DNA of 64,000 nucleotides, taken from positions 1,731,587-1,795,586 of the forward strand of contig OX421505.1 of the NCBI GenBank assembly GCA_949126835.1, in the 5' to 3' direction. The notes beneath the pieces are model-generated. The model searched no databases, had not been told where the DNA came from, and worked only from the letters and a program-made list of their open reading frames with translations. Source of the stretch: Anisus vortex (lineage: Eukaryota; Mollusca; Gastropoda; Planorbidae). Numbering within the stretch: position 1 is the first letter of the stretch; each line of letters starts with the position of its first letter. Shown in pieces: positions 45,901 through 57,500 of this stretch. Position numbers and translations under genes: made by a program.

Positions 45901-47902
45901 TTTTTCCCTTTCTTTATCAGCCTGAAGACTATAACATTATCAACATCTTATCTTATTAAACATCTTATTAAATAGCCATTTACATGTTATTGCTGTGAAA
46001 TAACAACTCCATTCGTTAAAATGGCATCGACAAGCTATATAGTGCTTTTGGTCTATAGTCTTATGTCTTCTGATTAAATGTATCGACCCTCGTGAGAGGT
46101 CAAGGTCACATTTGTCTATCAGTGTACTTTGTCATGTTCATGTTTTAATTACGATGAAAATTTGAATTATAACAACAATCCATGACTATTCGTTTAGCCT
46201 ATTAATTGTTTCTTCTGTGGGAAATACCCAGCTTGTCGTTTTTAGTCCGACATGAAAAATATTTATGCTAGATAGGCCTACCTCTTAATTAGACCTATTA
46301 TACAATAATAACTAGTCTAGTTTCTATTATGTGGTCTAATCTACCTATCGTAATTGAAAATAACTTATTAACTCAGTAGGACTAATAGGCTACTTGCAAC
46401 GGTGACAATTACATTTTATTTAAAAAAAAAGACTAGATTTAATAAGGTTACTAACAAACTGGCCAAAGCTAGCTCTAGACTAGATCTAACGCTTTACTCT
46501 TATTGATAAAAAAAAAAAAGAGGGCGAAAAAAACAACAACAGGCTTAGGTCCACTAATTTATGTCTATCTCATAACGCCTCTCAGCTGTAGAGATCGTCT
46601 GTTTCTATCCGTCGGCTTCCGTGTGGTCTGTTTATAACTTAAACTCCGTGATAACGCCCCCTTCACTTAATTTAAAATTATCTCGCCTTGTTGAAAACCA
46701 CCGTGGTTAAAAACGTGCAAGGATATACTTTTTCTTCTAATACGTCTACAACAGTTGTTAAATAATAGATAGTCTAATGATTTGGCAAAATCCTTCGGCT
46801 CACAATTATTATGCAAACATAGATAACAAGAGAAAGGTGGGTCTTTCTTCCTTTTTTGTTTTTAAATATCACTTGTCAAGTAACTTTACTGGGTTCTCGG
46901 TTGACCTACTTTACCACCGGCTGCGTGCCGTTAACCCAAAAATAGTTTCATCGTACCTCTTTTTTAGCCAATCAGAGTACGGCTAACGGGCTCAGCCTCC
47001 AAGATTTCGTCTTACGAAGTCACATGATCGGGTGATCGGCTGATTGAGTATGACCCGAGAGGAAATTCTAAAAAAATGAGACTTGTTTATAATATGATAA
47101 ATACTGATAACCAGACATCATTTCAAAATGTTTATGCAACACTCATATGCAACACTATATGCATCGAACTAGTGGGATATATTATGAAACAAATTTAAGG
47201 TACGTCTACCCCTTAAAAAATATAGATTAAAAATACTGGAAAATGTTATTGACAAGTTCACTTTTTTTTTGCGTATCAGTGATCAGTGAGTGAGACGGTA
47301 TCAAACTAGACATAGGAAAAAATTATGCAAGCAAATTAACATTTTTAGAGCATCGATTTAGTTTTAACAGTAAACTTATAGATCTAGTAATAGTGTATTT
47401 AGTGATAATATATTCTAGAGAAATAAATGTTGGTAAGTGTAAGAGACTGTAACTTGCCTTAGTTTTTATCATGTTCTTTGTTCGCAATTCAAAGAAATAA
47501 TAATAGAAAAAATATAGACTACGTCTACAGTAGCAGGCCAAAAATCTTACATAATTATAATATTCTTAATAAAATAAATTTAAATAGGCCTACTTAAAAT
47601 TAAACTTAAAACTTAACTCTAACGGGAGCAAAGAACGAGATCTAAAAAAATTAAGCTCTTTCTTATTCAAATGTCACTAATGTCTAAGTCTAATATTTCA
47701 TTTATGAATCAATTAAAATTATAATGAAATGATAGTCTGACTAAGTCTAAGTCTGATACTGATTATACTGATATGATAGAGTAATTACTAATTCTAATAA
47801 TAGTAACTAGGCCTAACTTATAGTAAGTTAAAATCTCATAAGATTAAGACTTATCGACTTATTATTTACGATCTTTATAATAAGATTAAATAATTAGGAC
47901 CT
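45901..47902. other. Intergenic stretch, presumed upstream region of lipin
   Basis: AT-rich with three TAGGCCTA octamers (46273, 47585, 47808). I see no exon. 46570-47060 is slightly richer in CpG and could hold a promoter, but no specific element supports this. Confidence 0.35.
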
Positions 47903-48058
47903 ATAAGTTTACAGACGTTCCTTCTAGATAGAAGATTATTACGTCCACTAGGCCCAAAACTCCTGCAGGGCGACAGGGATCCGTCGGTGGCAGGGCTAGA
48001 ACCCACGACCTGTCTGTTGGTGTTTGGTTGATAGTCTGGTGAACTAACCGCTGGACCA
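47903..48058 (-). mobile_element. SINE family B adjacent to the LINE 3' end
   Basis: Tail tttacagacgttccttctag + atagaagattattacgtcc, body aactcctgcagggcgacagg, head ctaaccgctggacca. It lies about 12 bp from the LINE 3' terminus, in the same orientation. Confidence 0.92.
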
Positions 48059-48144
48059 TAATGGTGTATACCTTATCTTATACATTACAGACGCTCCTTC
48101 TATAAAGAAGATTATTGCGTCCTACGCTCATCCGTGGTCCGAGT

Positions 48145-50968
48145 CTAGTCTTGCATTTTTATTAATGTTTTAAATGATGTTAGGTTATTGGTTTTCCTGG
48201 TTTGTTCAGGCAACCCATTCCATGCCCGAATGCCACTCGGGAAGAAAGAGTACTTATATGCATTTGTTCTCGCATAAGGGACAAGGAAGGTGTTTTTGTC
48301 TTTATGTTTATCTGAGCTTTGCAACAGATTGTTATTGGGTTGTATTTCTAAATTAGAGTTTAATGCCTTATGTATTATTACTACTTTACTCTTTGCCCTT
48401 CTGTCCTCTAGTGTTTCTAGGTTTAGTGATTTTACTAATGGTGTTACTCTTGTCAATTGGGAATATTCACTAGTTATAAACCTTGAAGCTCTTTTTTGAA
48501 TTTGTTCTAATTTTTTAATGTTTTCTTTAGTTGATGGGTCCCATACAGATCCTGCATATTCTAGTATAGGCCTAACTAATGTGAGATAGCATTTTAGTTT
48601 TATGTTCTTATTACATTTGTAAAAGTTCCTTTTTATGAATCCTAATGTTTTGTTTGATTTTTTAATTACTTCATCAATGTGAGGGTTCCAAGATAACTTA
48701 TCATTTATTATTACTCCTAGATACTTAGCATTGCTAGTTTGAGTTAGTTCTTTACCATGAATGAAGTAGTTTGTTATTATTTGTTTCTTTTTCTTGGATA
48801 CCCTTATTAGTTGGCATTTTTCTGGGTGAAAAGACATACTCCAGTTTGATTCCCATTTTTGTAGTTCATCTAGGTCTTTTTGTAAGAGTTCACTATCTTT
48901 TCCTGTCTTTATTATTCTATAAATTATGCAATCATCAGCAAATAATCTTACTTTTGTGCCTGTGTTGATGCAATTTGGCAGATCATTAATGTAAATTAGA
49001 AATAGTAGGGGCCCTAGAACAGTTCCTTGTGGAACTCCTGAGTTTACTGTTATTGGTGATGACTTAGAGCCATTTATTATCACTGTTTGTTCTCTGCCTA
49101 TAAGAAAGTCCTGAATCCACTGATGTAAGGGACCAGAGATGCCAAAGTATTTAAGTTTTTTTAAGAAGACTAGAATGATGAACTTTATCAAATGCTTTTG
49201 AAAAATCTAGTAATATAGCATCAATTTGGTTGTTATTATCTAATCCCTTAGACAAGTCATCTATTAAGCCTATCAATTGAGTCTCACATGATCTATTTTT
49301 CCTGAAGCCATGTTGGTGTGGGCACAGTGCATTTAGTTTGTCTAGATGGTTTACTATACTACTATATATTATATGTTCAAGTAATTTACATGTTATGCTT
49401 GTTAGAGAAACAGGTCTATAATTTCCGGGGTCAGATTTATCTCCTTTTTTGAAAAGGGGGGTTACATTGGCTAATTTCCAATCTTTGGGCACTTTGCCCT
49501 GGTTTAGAGAGGCCTTAAAAAGTATTTTAAAGATTGGAGATATTTCATTAGTTAGTTCTTTAAGCAGTCTTGCTGGTATTTCATCTGGACCAGAAGCTTT
49601 GTTTACTTTTAAGTTTGTTAGGAGTTGTTTAATGCCTTTTTCATCTACATTTATATTTCCTATCTCTTCTAGTTTGTTTAAATTTATGAATATTTCTTTG
49701 TCACCTGGATTTGAAAAAGATGATGCGAAGTGAGTGTTTAGGATATTAGCTTTAGTTTCATTATCATTACAAGTTTTGTTGTTTTGGCCTTTTAGTGGAG
49801 CTATGCCTGTAGTGTCCATTTTTCTTGATTTAATGTAGGACCATAAGTTTTTATTATTATCTTTAGAAATTACATTGTTTACATATTCATTCTGCAGCTG
49901 TCTGCTTAGTTTCTGAGTTAAATGTTTAATTTTTAGGTATTTTTTATGTAGTCTAATTGAATTAGTTGCCTTAAACTTTTTGAATAGATTTTCTTTTTGT
50001 TTACACAGTTTCTTTAGTTTAGTGTTAAACCAACATTTGTTAATTTTATTTGATGTTTGTTTTGTTGGCACAGAGTCAGCCATTATTGCTTTTAAGTTGG
50101 TTTTTATAAATTGCCAAATATCTTCAACTGGACTATCTATATTGTATTTAGTAAGAAAATTGGTTTGGAATTTTATTGCTGCTTGATGTAGTTCTGTTGT
50201 GTTACATTTATTCCAGAGATAAATTATTCTTTTAGGTTTCTTGCTAATTTGGATTTTTATTTTGTTATTTACTCTGACAATATCATGATCTGAAAGTCCA
50301 GGGATTATTTCATAATCTAATACTAGTCCTGGTCTGTTCGTTAAAAATAAATCTAGTATATTATGGTTTCTTGTTGGTTTTTTATTAATTTGGTCTAAGT
50401 TTAGATTTTGGATGGTATTGATAAACATTTCATTTATTTCTTTTGTGTTTTGGTGCTTTTCTATAGAGTAGCTATTCCAATTTATATCAGGGAGGTTGAA
50501 GTCCCCCATTATCCAAATTATAGCATTTTTATATTTAGTTTCAATACTTGTCAGCTGATTACACAGATCAGACATGTACTCTGATGTTGAGTTTGGTGGT
50601 CTGTAAACACTGCCTACAATTAGTGGTTTGGAATTAGGTCTGCTTATTTTACAAAATACTGACTCTATGTTATTTTGAGGTTCTAATTTAATTTCTTCAG
50701 CTATTAGGGTAGATTTTATGGCTAGTAAGACTCCTCCATGCCTGTCTGACCTATCTTTCCTAAAAATTTCATAATTATTATTGAATATCTCTGTGTTGTA
50801 AATATCTGGGCTAAGCCATGTTTCGGAACCTGCAATTATGTCTGGTTCTTCCTTATTTATTAAAAGTTCCAAATCAGCTTTTTTATTTTTAATGCTTTGG
50901 AAATTTATTGTAAGAGTTTTGAGGTGATGCTGATTTGGGGTTTTATGGGATTTAGTGTTAAAGAGTGT
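48145..50968 (-). pseudogene. LINE ORF2: endonuclease plus reverse transcriptase with one frameshift
   Basis: The upstream part (frame open from about 50968 to 49151) holds an APE-type endonuclease: GSETWL, SVYRPPNS, GDFNLPDINW and the catalytic SDHD of GLSDHDIV. RT motifs follow: NYRPVSLTS, HGFRKNRSCETQL and ILLDFSKAFDKVHH. The frame breaks just after HHSSLLKK, where a run of seven A needs one fewer base, and resumes (49191-48145) with YFGISG, VPQGTVLGPLLFLIYINDLP, FADDCIIYR and YLGVIIND. The element is a replication enzyme for the LINE, not a host gene. The single-base change could be real decay or a homopolymer error. Confidence 0.9.
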
Positions 50969-50972
50969 CTTT

Positions 50973-51237
50973 TTACTTTTTTTTTATTGGTGTTGATCTA
51001 GCTAAGGGTTTATTTAGGTCTAAATTATTAACTTCTGGGCTTGTCAAGGCACTGTAGGGGTTTGTGGTATCCAGGTCATGAGAATTAAACAGACCTGAAC
51101 TAAATTGTGGCAACCCACACTGTACACAGTGCCAAGAGGCATCTTTATTTCCTAATGCTATATAAATTGGGGTGTTCATATGCAAGCATGCAGCATGGTA
51201 CCATTCATCACAGGTGTCACACTTATTCTAATTTAAT
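50973..51237 (-). pseudogene. LINE ORF1 remnant with PHD-type zinc finger
   Basis: Reading the minus strand from 51237, the frame begins NKCDTCDEWYHAACLHMNTP and continues to ASWHCVQCGLPQF, then a Ser/Asn-rich tail ending IKKK and TAA at 50973. The C-x2-C, H-x2-C and C-x2-C pairs with WYH and WHC fit the latter part of a PHD finger; the first cysteine pair is missing at the truncated end. PHD fingers are known in ORF1 of some CR1/jockey-type elements. Confidence 0.75.
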
Positions 51238-51345
51238 ACTATTTTACTAATTAGGTTAGGCCTACTATTGAGTATTGAGATTATTATAAAATATCCTATC
51301 TAGGCCCTATGTTTTAAATATTTTGGACATGTTTTAGACCGATGG

Positions 51346-51596
51346 GGCACGGTAGCCGAGCGGCAGCCGAAGGTCCCGGGTTCGAAACCTGGTGCAGGCT
51401 AGGATTTTTTCCCGGGTCTGGAGGGTGTCCCTGAGTCTACCCAGCTCTTATAGGTACCTGACCTTAGTTGGGGTAAAGTAAAGGCGGCTGTGCATAGTGC
51501 TGGCCACACAATCACCTAGTATGCCGTGGCCACAAAAACTGGTGAACGCAGCTTCATCGGACCTATGGATTGATTCGGTCCGACTGGTACTTTTTT
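51346..51596 (+). mobile_element. SINE family A
   Basis: Head ggcacggtagccgagcggca (A-box TAGCCGAGCGG), B-box GGTTCGAAACC, body gtctggagggtgtccctgag and tctacccagctc, tail gattcggtccgactggtact. Slightly short between A and B boxes. Confidence 0.93.
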
Positions 51597-51799
51597 TAGA
51601 ATTTAGGCCTACATTCATTCAATTATTAAATTCATATTTATTATTCTAGTACCAAAGTTGCCAAATTAATGATGTTTTTAAATGTTATAATTATAATGCA
51701 AAGTAGACAAGTAGAGCCTATATAATTGCATATAATGAGTTAGGCCTATTATAATTTTTATTTAAAAATTGTAATCTCATATCTTAATTATTATGTCTT

Positions 51800-51905
51800 A
51801 TATATTACAAATGCCAATGCTCCTTCTATGACCTATTCTATATAGAAGATTATTGCACCTTTCGCTCATTAGTGGTCTAGTCTTAGCTTTTATTTTTTAA
51901 TAATA
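51800..51905 (-). mobile_element. LINE 3'-end fragment
   Basis: atattacaaatgccaatgctccttct, atagaagattattgcacct and cattagtggtctagtctt match the LINE 3' end. Minus orientation. Confidence 0.75.
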
Positions 51906-52316
51906 ACATATTTGTATTTTTACACTTGTAGTCAAATTTAAATGTTAAACAAATGCATGAAATATAAAAACATAAATGAGGTAGCGGAGGGTTGGTGATA
52001 TAGGCTAAGGCTATAACTTTTAACATAATCGTAGAATAGTGAGCCTACTATAAAATATAAAAATATAAAGGTCAGTAAAAAAAAATTTTTTTGTTAACAA
52101 AATTATTAAAGAGGTATTTCATCATTAAACGAAGACTTTATTATCAATGTAATACATTCACCTCATTCAATGAATATTGTTTGGTTTAACTTCTGTGACA
52201 TCCCAATCCACAGTTTGTCTTTGTCTCAGTTTTGAAAGATTATGCATGGCCATGTTAGATTACTTAACTAACAAGAAATGACACTGCTTTTGTTTTCCTG
52301 TGTTTCTTACTGACAG

Positions 52317-54475
52317 GTTGAGTAGCTAGTACCAATCTCATCTGACAACATGAGTTTTGGATTTGTCACGAGGTTTTTCCAAAACGTCAAAGGATTTTAC
52401 AACGGCATTAATCCGGCAACACTTACAGGGGCCATTGATGTTGTTATAGTAAGACAGCCGGATGGAACCTGTCTATCTTCTCCTTTCCACGTACGATTTG
52501 GGAAACTAGGCGTTCTCCGCTCTAGAGAGAAAGTGGTGAGTTTGTAAATTTTAAAATTGATCTGTTTAAACTTAATTTCAATATATATATAGCTGGAGTA
52601 AGGAAGTTTCTGGGTTCAAATCCTGGTGAAGGCTAATATTTTTCAAGGGATGTTGGTGCCCCTGAGACTACCCGGCTCTGATGGATATCTGTTATTAGTC
52701 AGGGTAAAGTAAAGGCGGCTGGGCATTGTGCTGGCCATACAATTAAAAGTATGCAGTTACCACAGAAACTGGTGAATCCTGCTTCACCGTCCGGTCTTAA
52801 TGATCTATTTCGTCAGAGGGGTACCTTACTTACTTTAAGTGTTGTAGCATTTTAAGGGCAGGTGATATGTTCACCACTTTCACTCATAACTATGCGCAAG
52901 CTCAAAAGAGTCCGCCCAAGAGATACCTGGCGACGCGACCTTGAGGCAGACATGGCAAAGATGGCGTACAACTGGAACCAACTAGAAAGAATGGCTCAGG
53001 AATCTGGAGTTCTGTGGTTGGCGGCCCATACCCCAGCTGGGGTGACGGGCAATGATGATGATGATGAGTTGCGTTGTGCAGTCCACACGAACAGACAGAG
53101 CCAGCAGTCCTTGAGTCAAATCTTGTGGATAGTTTTAAGTATGGTAGTTCGTTCTAGAGCAGGAAGTAACATTTCATTAAGATTATAAAATTAATTATGA
53201 AGACTTAAAATGTCTGTTGCTAATAATTGCAGGTGGACATAGAAGTGAATGGAGAGCCAACAGATATCCAAATGAAACTGGGAGAAGCAGGTGAAGCCTT
53301 CTTTGTTCAAGAAGTGGAATCAGAAGAAGAGGTAACAAGACTAGAAACTGTTATTTAGAAATAGACTATTAAACAAAAAGTTTGTGCTAATCTATGTACA
53401 GTTTGTTTTTGTTTTTTTCTATTCCTCTGTCACAAGTCTTGCTTTTTTTTTTGTATAGTTGATTCCGTCTATTTTACTTCATTGTTGCAGTATTTTGCAT
53501 TTCAAGATTTTAAGCTTAAACAAACATTCCACTTTTGAAAAGTGTCAAATGCTTCACTTCTGTAGACATTTCACTTCACTTCTGTAGACATTTTCTGACT
53601 AATAGGTTTATTAGAGTTTTTAGTCCCGTGGTTACCTTTTATTGTAGTGTAGGTTATTCACTAACTAAGGCTTTTTCAGAACCTTACTGTGAACCAGGGA
53701 ATTAAAAAAAAATTTCTTAAATCAATTTATTTTCTCAGGATTTCCCTGCCTATCTGGCCACGTCACCTCTGGTGTCCTCAATACACCTGATGGAAAAGGG
53801 TATCCAAGAGCTCAAGCGCGGCGAAGCGTCAACCTCCGCAGGCGCAGATGACAAAACGACTGACCAGCCACAGATGGACACACTCCTGAAAGTCAGAGAT
53901 CCCAGGAGCGACAGCTCGTGGGACGAGCCCAGAACCGCCAGTAAGCCGAGAAGAAAAGTTCTGAAGAAGAAGAAACAAAAATCTGCCGGCCCCAGACAGA
54001 GCCCCAGGTCCGTGTCTATGCCCGAGAATGTGGCCGCCAGTGAGGAGGTTATGTTTGAGCTGGAGGTGACCAACTCCTCGGACGATGACGATGGAAAGTC
54101 GAAGCCGTACGGGAACCGCAGCTCCAGCTCCCCGGAGATGAAAGACATGGATATACTGGCGCAAGGGACGACCAGCTACAGGAGGATCAATTCTTTTGGT
54201 GGCAGCTCATTCGTCACACCTTTTAGTGACCCAGAGTCATCCCCTGTTGGAAGGTTTGTGGTTTTTAAATTTCTTTAACATGCTTTACTTTTCTAGATCA
54301 AGGGGTTACAAGGAATAGCTCAATGGACTTTAAGAATTGAAGAAAAATTGTTTGTAGCTTTCAAAAGCTTCTCTGCTTCTCTACCCCCTTTTCACTCTGT
54401 CTTTCTCTCTCTCTTTCTCTTTCTCTCTCTCTCTCTTTCTCTCTTTCTCTCTCTCTCTCTTTCTCTCTCTCTCTT

Positions 54476-54520
<45 letters not shown>

Positions 54521-57500
54521 GTTTCTCTCTCTCTCTTTTTCTCTCTATCTCTCTTTCTCTCTCTCTCTTTCACACACAAAAGAAAACAACAACATAATAT
54601 TTCTATCAGTTTACATACTTTGTCTTTATCATTTGATGATTGGTGCATTGCCTTCTAAAAAGATAGATCTAACTTTTTGTAAAAGAATGTAAAACAGCTT
54701 TTAGAGAATGTGAAATGGTCTTGGAGGACACATTGTACATTTATTATAGAAGTGTTTTTTTTAATATGTTTCCCCATGTTTGATGGCAACTGTAGGAAAG
54801 AAATATACTCTGAGATCATTGTTTCTCAAATATTTTTTTCCTCTGTGATAAGGCTTTTTGAGAGCCTTCACAACTAATTCAACAGTTCCTCCATCATTGC
54901 TTTTAATTTTAAACCCTTGCTTCTTAGTGTTTTCTGCAATGGTCTCCATTGGCTGTGCACACGCACGCAACGGGGTATGCACACTACGGGTTTGGGAACT
55001 GCTGTCTTGGACTGTAGTAGCCATTAAGCTGCCTCACACAGCTAAGTGAGCTAATTTGTGTTTTTATCTTGAACATCTCAGCCCCATCGGAACTCGTCCC
55101 GCGACTCCGAAGAGTGACACCGAGGTTGATAAACAGCACCTGGAGGACAGCCAGACTTCAGCCCTGATGGAGACCAGCGCCACCTGGCTATGGGGGGAAC
55201 TGCCAACTAACCTTGAGAGTGCCGCCAGAGCTGAGAAAGCCATTCAGGACACAAAAGGTAGGCATAGTCTCTATGTATGCACTTTCTAATTGTCATGTTA
55301 AACACAGGTGTTATTTTACCAGTCTGGAGGTTGTCCCTAAGTCTATCTACGTCTTATGGGTCCATTACACTGGTTGGGGAAAAGTAAAGACACCGGGGCC
55401 TTTTGCTGTTCACACAATCCCCTTGTGTGCCATTGTCAGCAAAACTGGTAAAAGCTTCATTAGCCCTGTGGCCCAAATTGATATAAATGGGCAGTTTAAT
55501 TTCTTTTTTTTTAGTCTTTATGTGTAGAGTAACAAATCTTGCTCATAGAAAAAAAGACACTTAAAATTTTATTTATTTTATTTACTATTACAATTTTTGA
55601 TAGGTCAGTTTAGAGTTGGGCCACCACTACATTCAGGATTGTTCACAAACATTTTTTTAACGATTACTGCCCTTAGTGTCAGTCATTATTTCCTATGTGT
55701 TTAACACTGACAATATTGATAAGATAAAAGACAATAGTAAAATTGTCATATCCACCAATGAATAAACAATTCTCTCAGAGGTAGTCGTAAAGGATACATT
55801 CTTCTTTTTGTGTTTAAAATGGAAATAACTGCACCTGGTACTGAAAATGGCTAAAATGTCACACACGCTTCTTCTATGAGTGAAAAATCTATTATTTGTG
55901 GCCTATAGCAAATCTTTGAATTCACTTACCTGCTGATAGAAATGTAACCTTGTCACCGCTGTTGTTATAGGTTTCCATATTTGCTGATAGGTGTTTGCTT
56001 TTTCTGTTATGCCCAGTGAAGTCTAGCGGAGGATTCATGTCCATTTGGGGCAGCAAGCCTGCCCCTTCTAAGAAGGAGGAGGGAATCTACTTGGACGACC
56101 TGGCCACCATGGACGACCCTGAAATGGCCAAGATTTATCTAGGGCGAACCAGGTACAATTATTTAAAATATTTTTTCAATACAGTAGAGAATAAAACTGA
56201 CTTATTGAATGTCATGCATGGACTATGGTTTCCAAATAACTTGCTCATACTTCAGTAAACTATACAAGTAAAGTATTCCCTTGAGGCCTTGTTGGTGCAT
56301 GTGGCTAGTGAAGCAAAAGTTACTAGTTTATATGACGACTTTGTAGAAAGGGGATAGGGTGGCAAGCAACCTTGACTGTTCCGCAACTAATGTCAGGTAC
56401 CCAATAGAATATGTTAAGACTCAAGGACACTTTTCAGTCCTCGGGTAAATAAAAACCTGGATTTGAATTCAAGACCTTTGAATTGGCATTCAGAGCATGC
56501 TGCTGATAGAACCCAATCTCCCATTCGACAAATTTATGTTTCAAATTTGATGTTTGTTAAATCTTAAGTATCATTCCACACAAGTTTTGTTGTTTTACCA
56601 GGGAGAATGAAGATGACACAGAGTCAGGGAGGGGCCAGTCCCTGCCACAGTCCCCGAACTCTGTGGAGGGGGCCATCGGCGGCGTGGTCAGCTTCACCAT
56701 GTCTGAGGTGCGTCACCTGGGCCCCGTGGCCCTCTCTCTCTGTGGGTGCTTGAACGATGCAGAGCCAATCACCTTGGACAAGTTTATGCAGAAAGTGGTG
56801 ACCTTTGAGGACCTGGCAGAGAACCCAAACATTACGCTAAACCCAGATCTGGTGGTTAAAATACATGACAAGTGAGTTTGTATTAAATTTGGTGCATTCT
56901 TTAAATAAAAGTTTTAGTATATTACTTTTCATGTTTTTTTTCAATTGTAGCTCAAGGCTATGAATAAAAAACAAATTATTTTACGTTCCCATCAGATTTT
57001 ACAACTGGGCAACTGCTGGTCCGATGGTTTTGTCACAGATTGTATTTCACAAACAGCTTCCAGAGGTCAGTTATAAACTTGTTTCTTGTTAAGTACTCAC
57101 ACTTAGCCCATGGCTGTGTGTTTGGCTGGTGTACCGAAGGTCCTGGGTTCAAAACCTGGTGAAGGCTAAGATTTGTTCCAGGGTCTGGAGGGTGTCCCTG
57201 AGTCTACCCAGCTCCGATGGGTACCCGACTTTAGCTGGGCTAAAGTAAAGGCAGCTGGGCATTGTACTGGCTTAGTATGCTGATGAACACTGTTTCACCG
57301 GCCCTATGGATCAATTTGGTCTGACGGGATACTTTACTCACACTAAGTGCTAGATAGATACTTGGATGAAGATAATAAAAAGAATAATGACTTTGAACTA
57401 TCTTACCTGCAATTTGTATGATCAGTACTTCTATTTAGATTAAAAGTTTCATTGGTATTATTCCTTTCTTTGAGATTAGTGCTTTCATTGGCTTAAGTCC

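Larger units (their letters stand above)
48070..51237 (-). mobile_element. Nearly intact non-LTR retrotransposon (jockey/CR1-like), 5' truncated
   Basis: Minus orientation, about 3.2 kb. Order: PHD-like ORF1 end, endonuclease, reverse transcriptase, 3' UTR with hairpin tail and terminal ataagataag. The 5' end is cut inside the PHD-like domain. Only two single-base frame disturbances, both in A-runs, are visible, so it is the youngest copy of its family in this window. Confidence 0.93.

Noticed and set aside
52862..53188. Host exon in lipin intron 1
   Set aside because: The [14 protein letters not shown] segment is a LINE C-terminus with a (GAT)n tail, and exon 1 joins 53233 in phase without it.
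53750..54164. Antisense open frames over lipin exon 3
   Set aside because: They are shadows of a long GC-richer coding exon in other frames.
54348..54692. Leu/Ser-rich transmembrane-like and Arg/Glu-rich open frames
   Set aside because: They translate a (TC)n microsatellite inside lipin intron 3.
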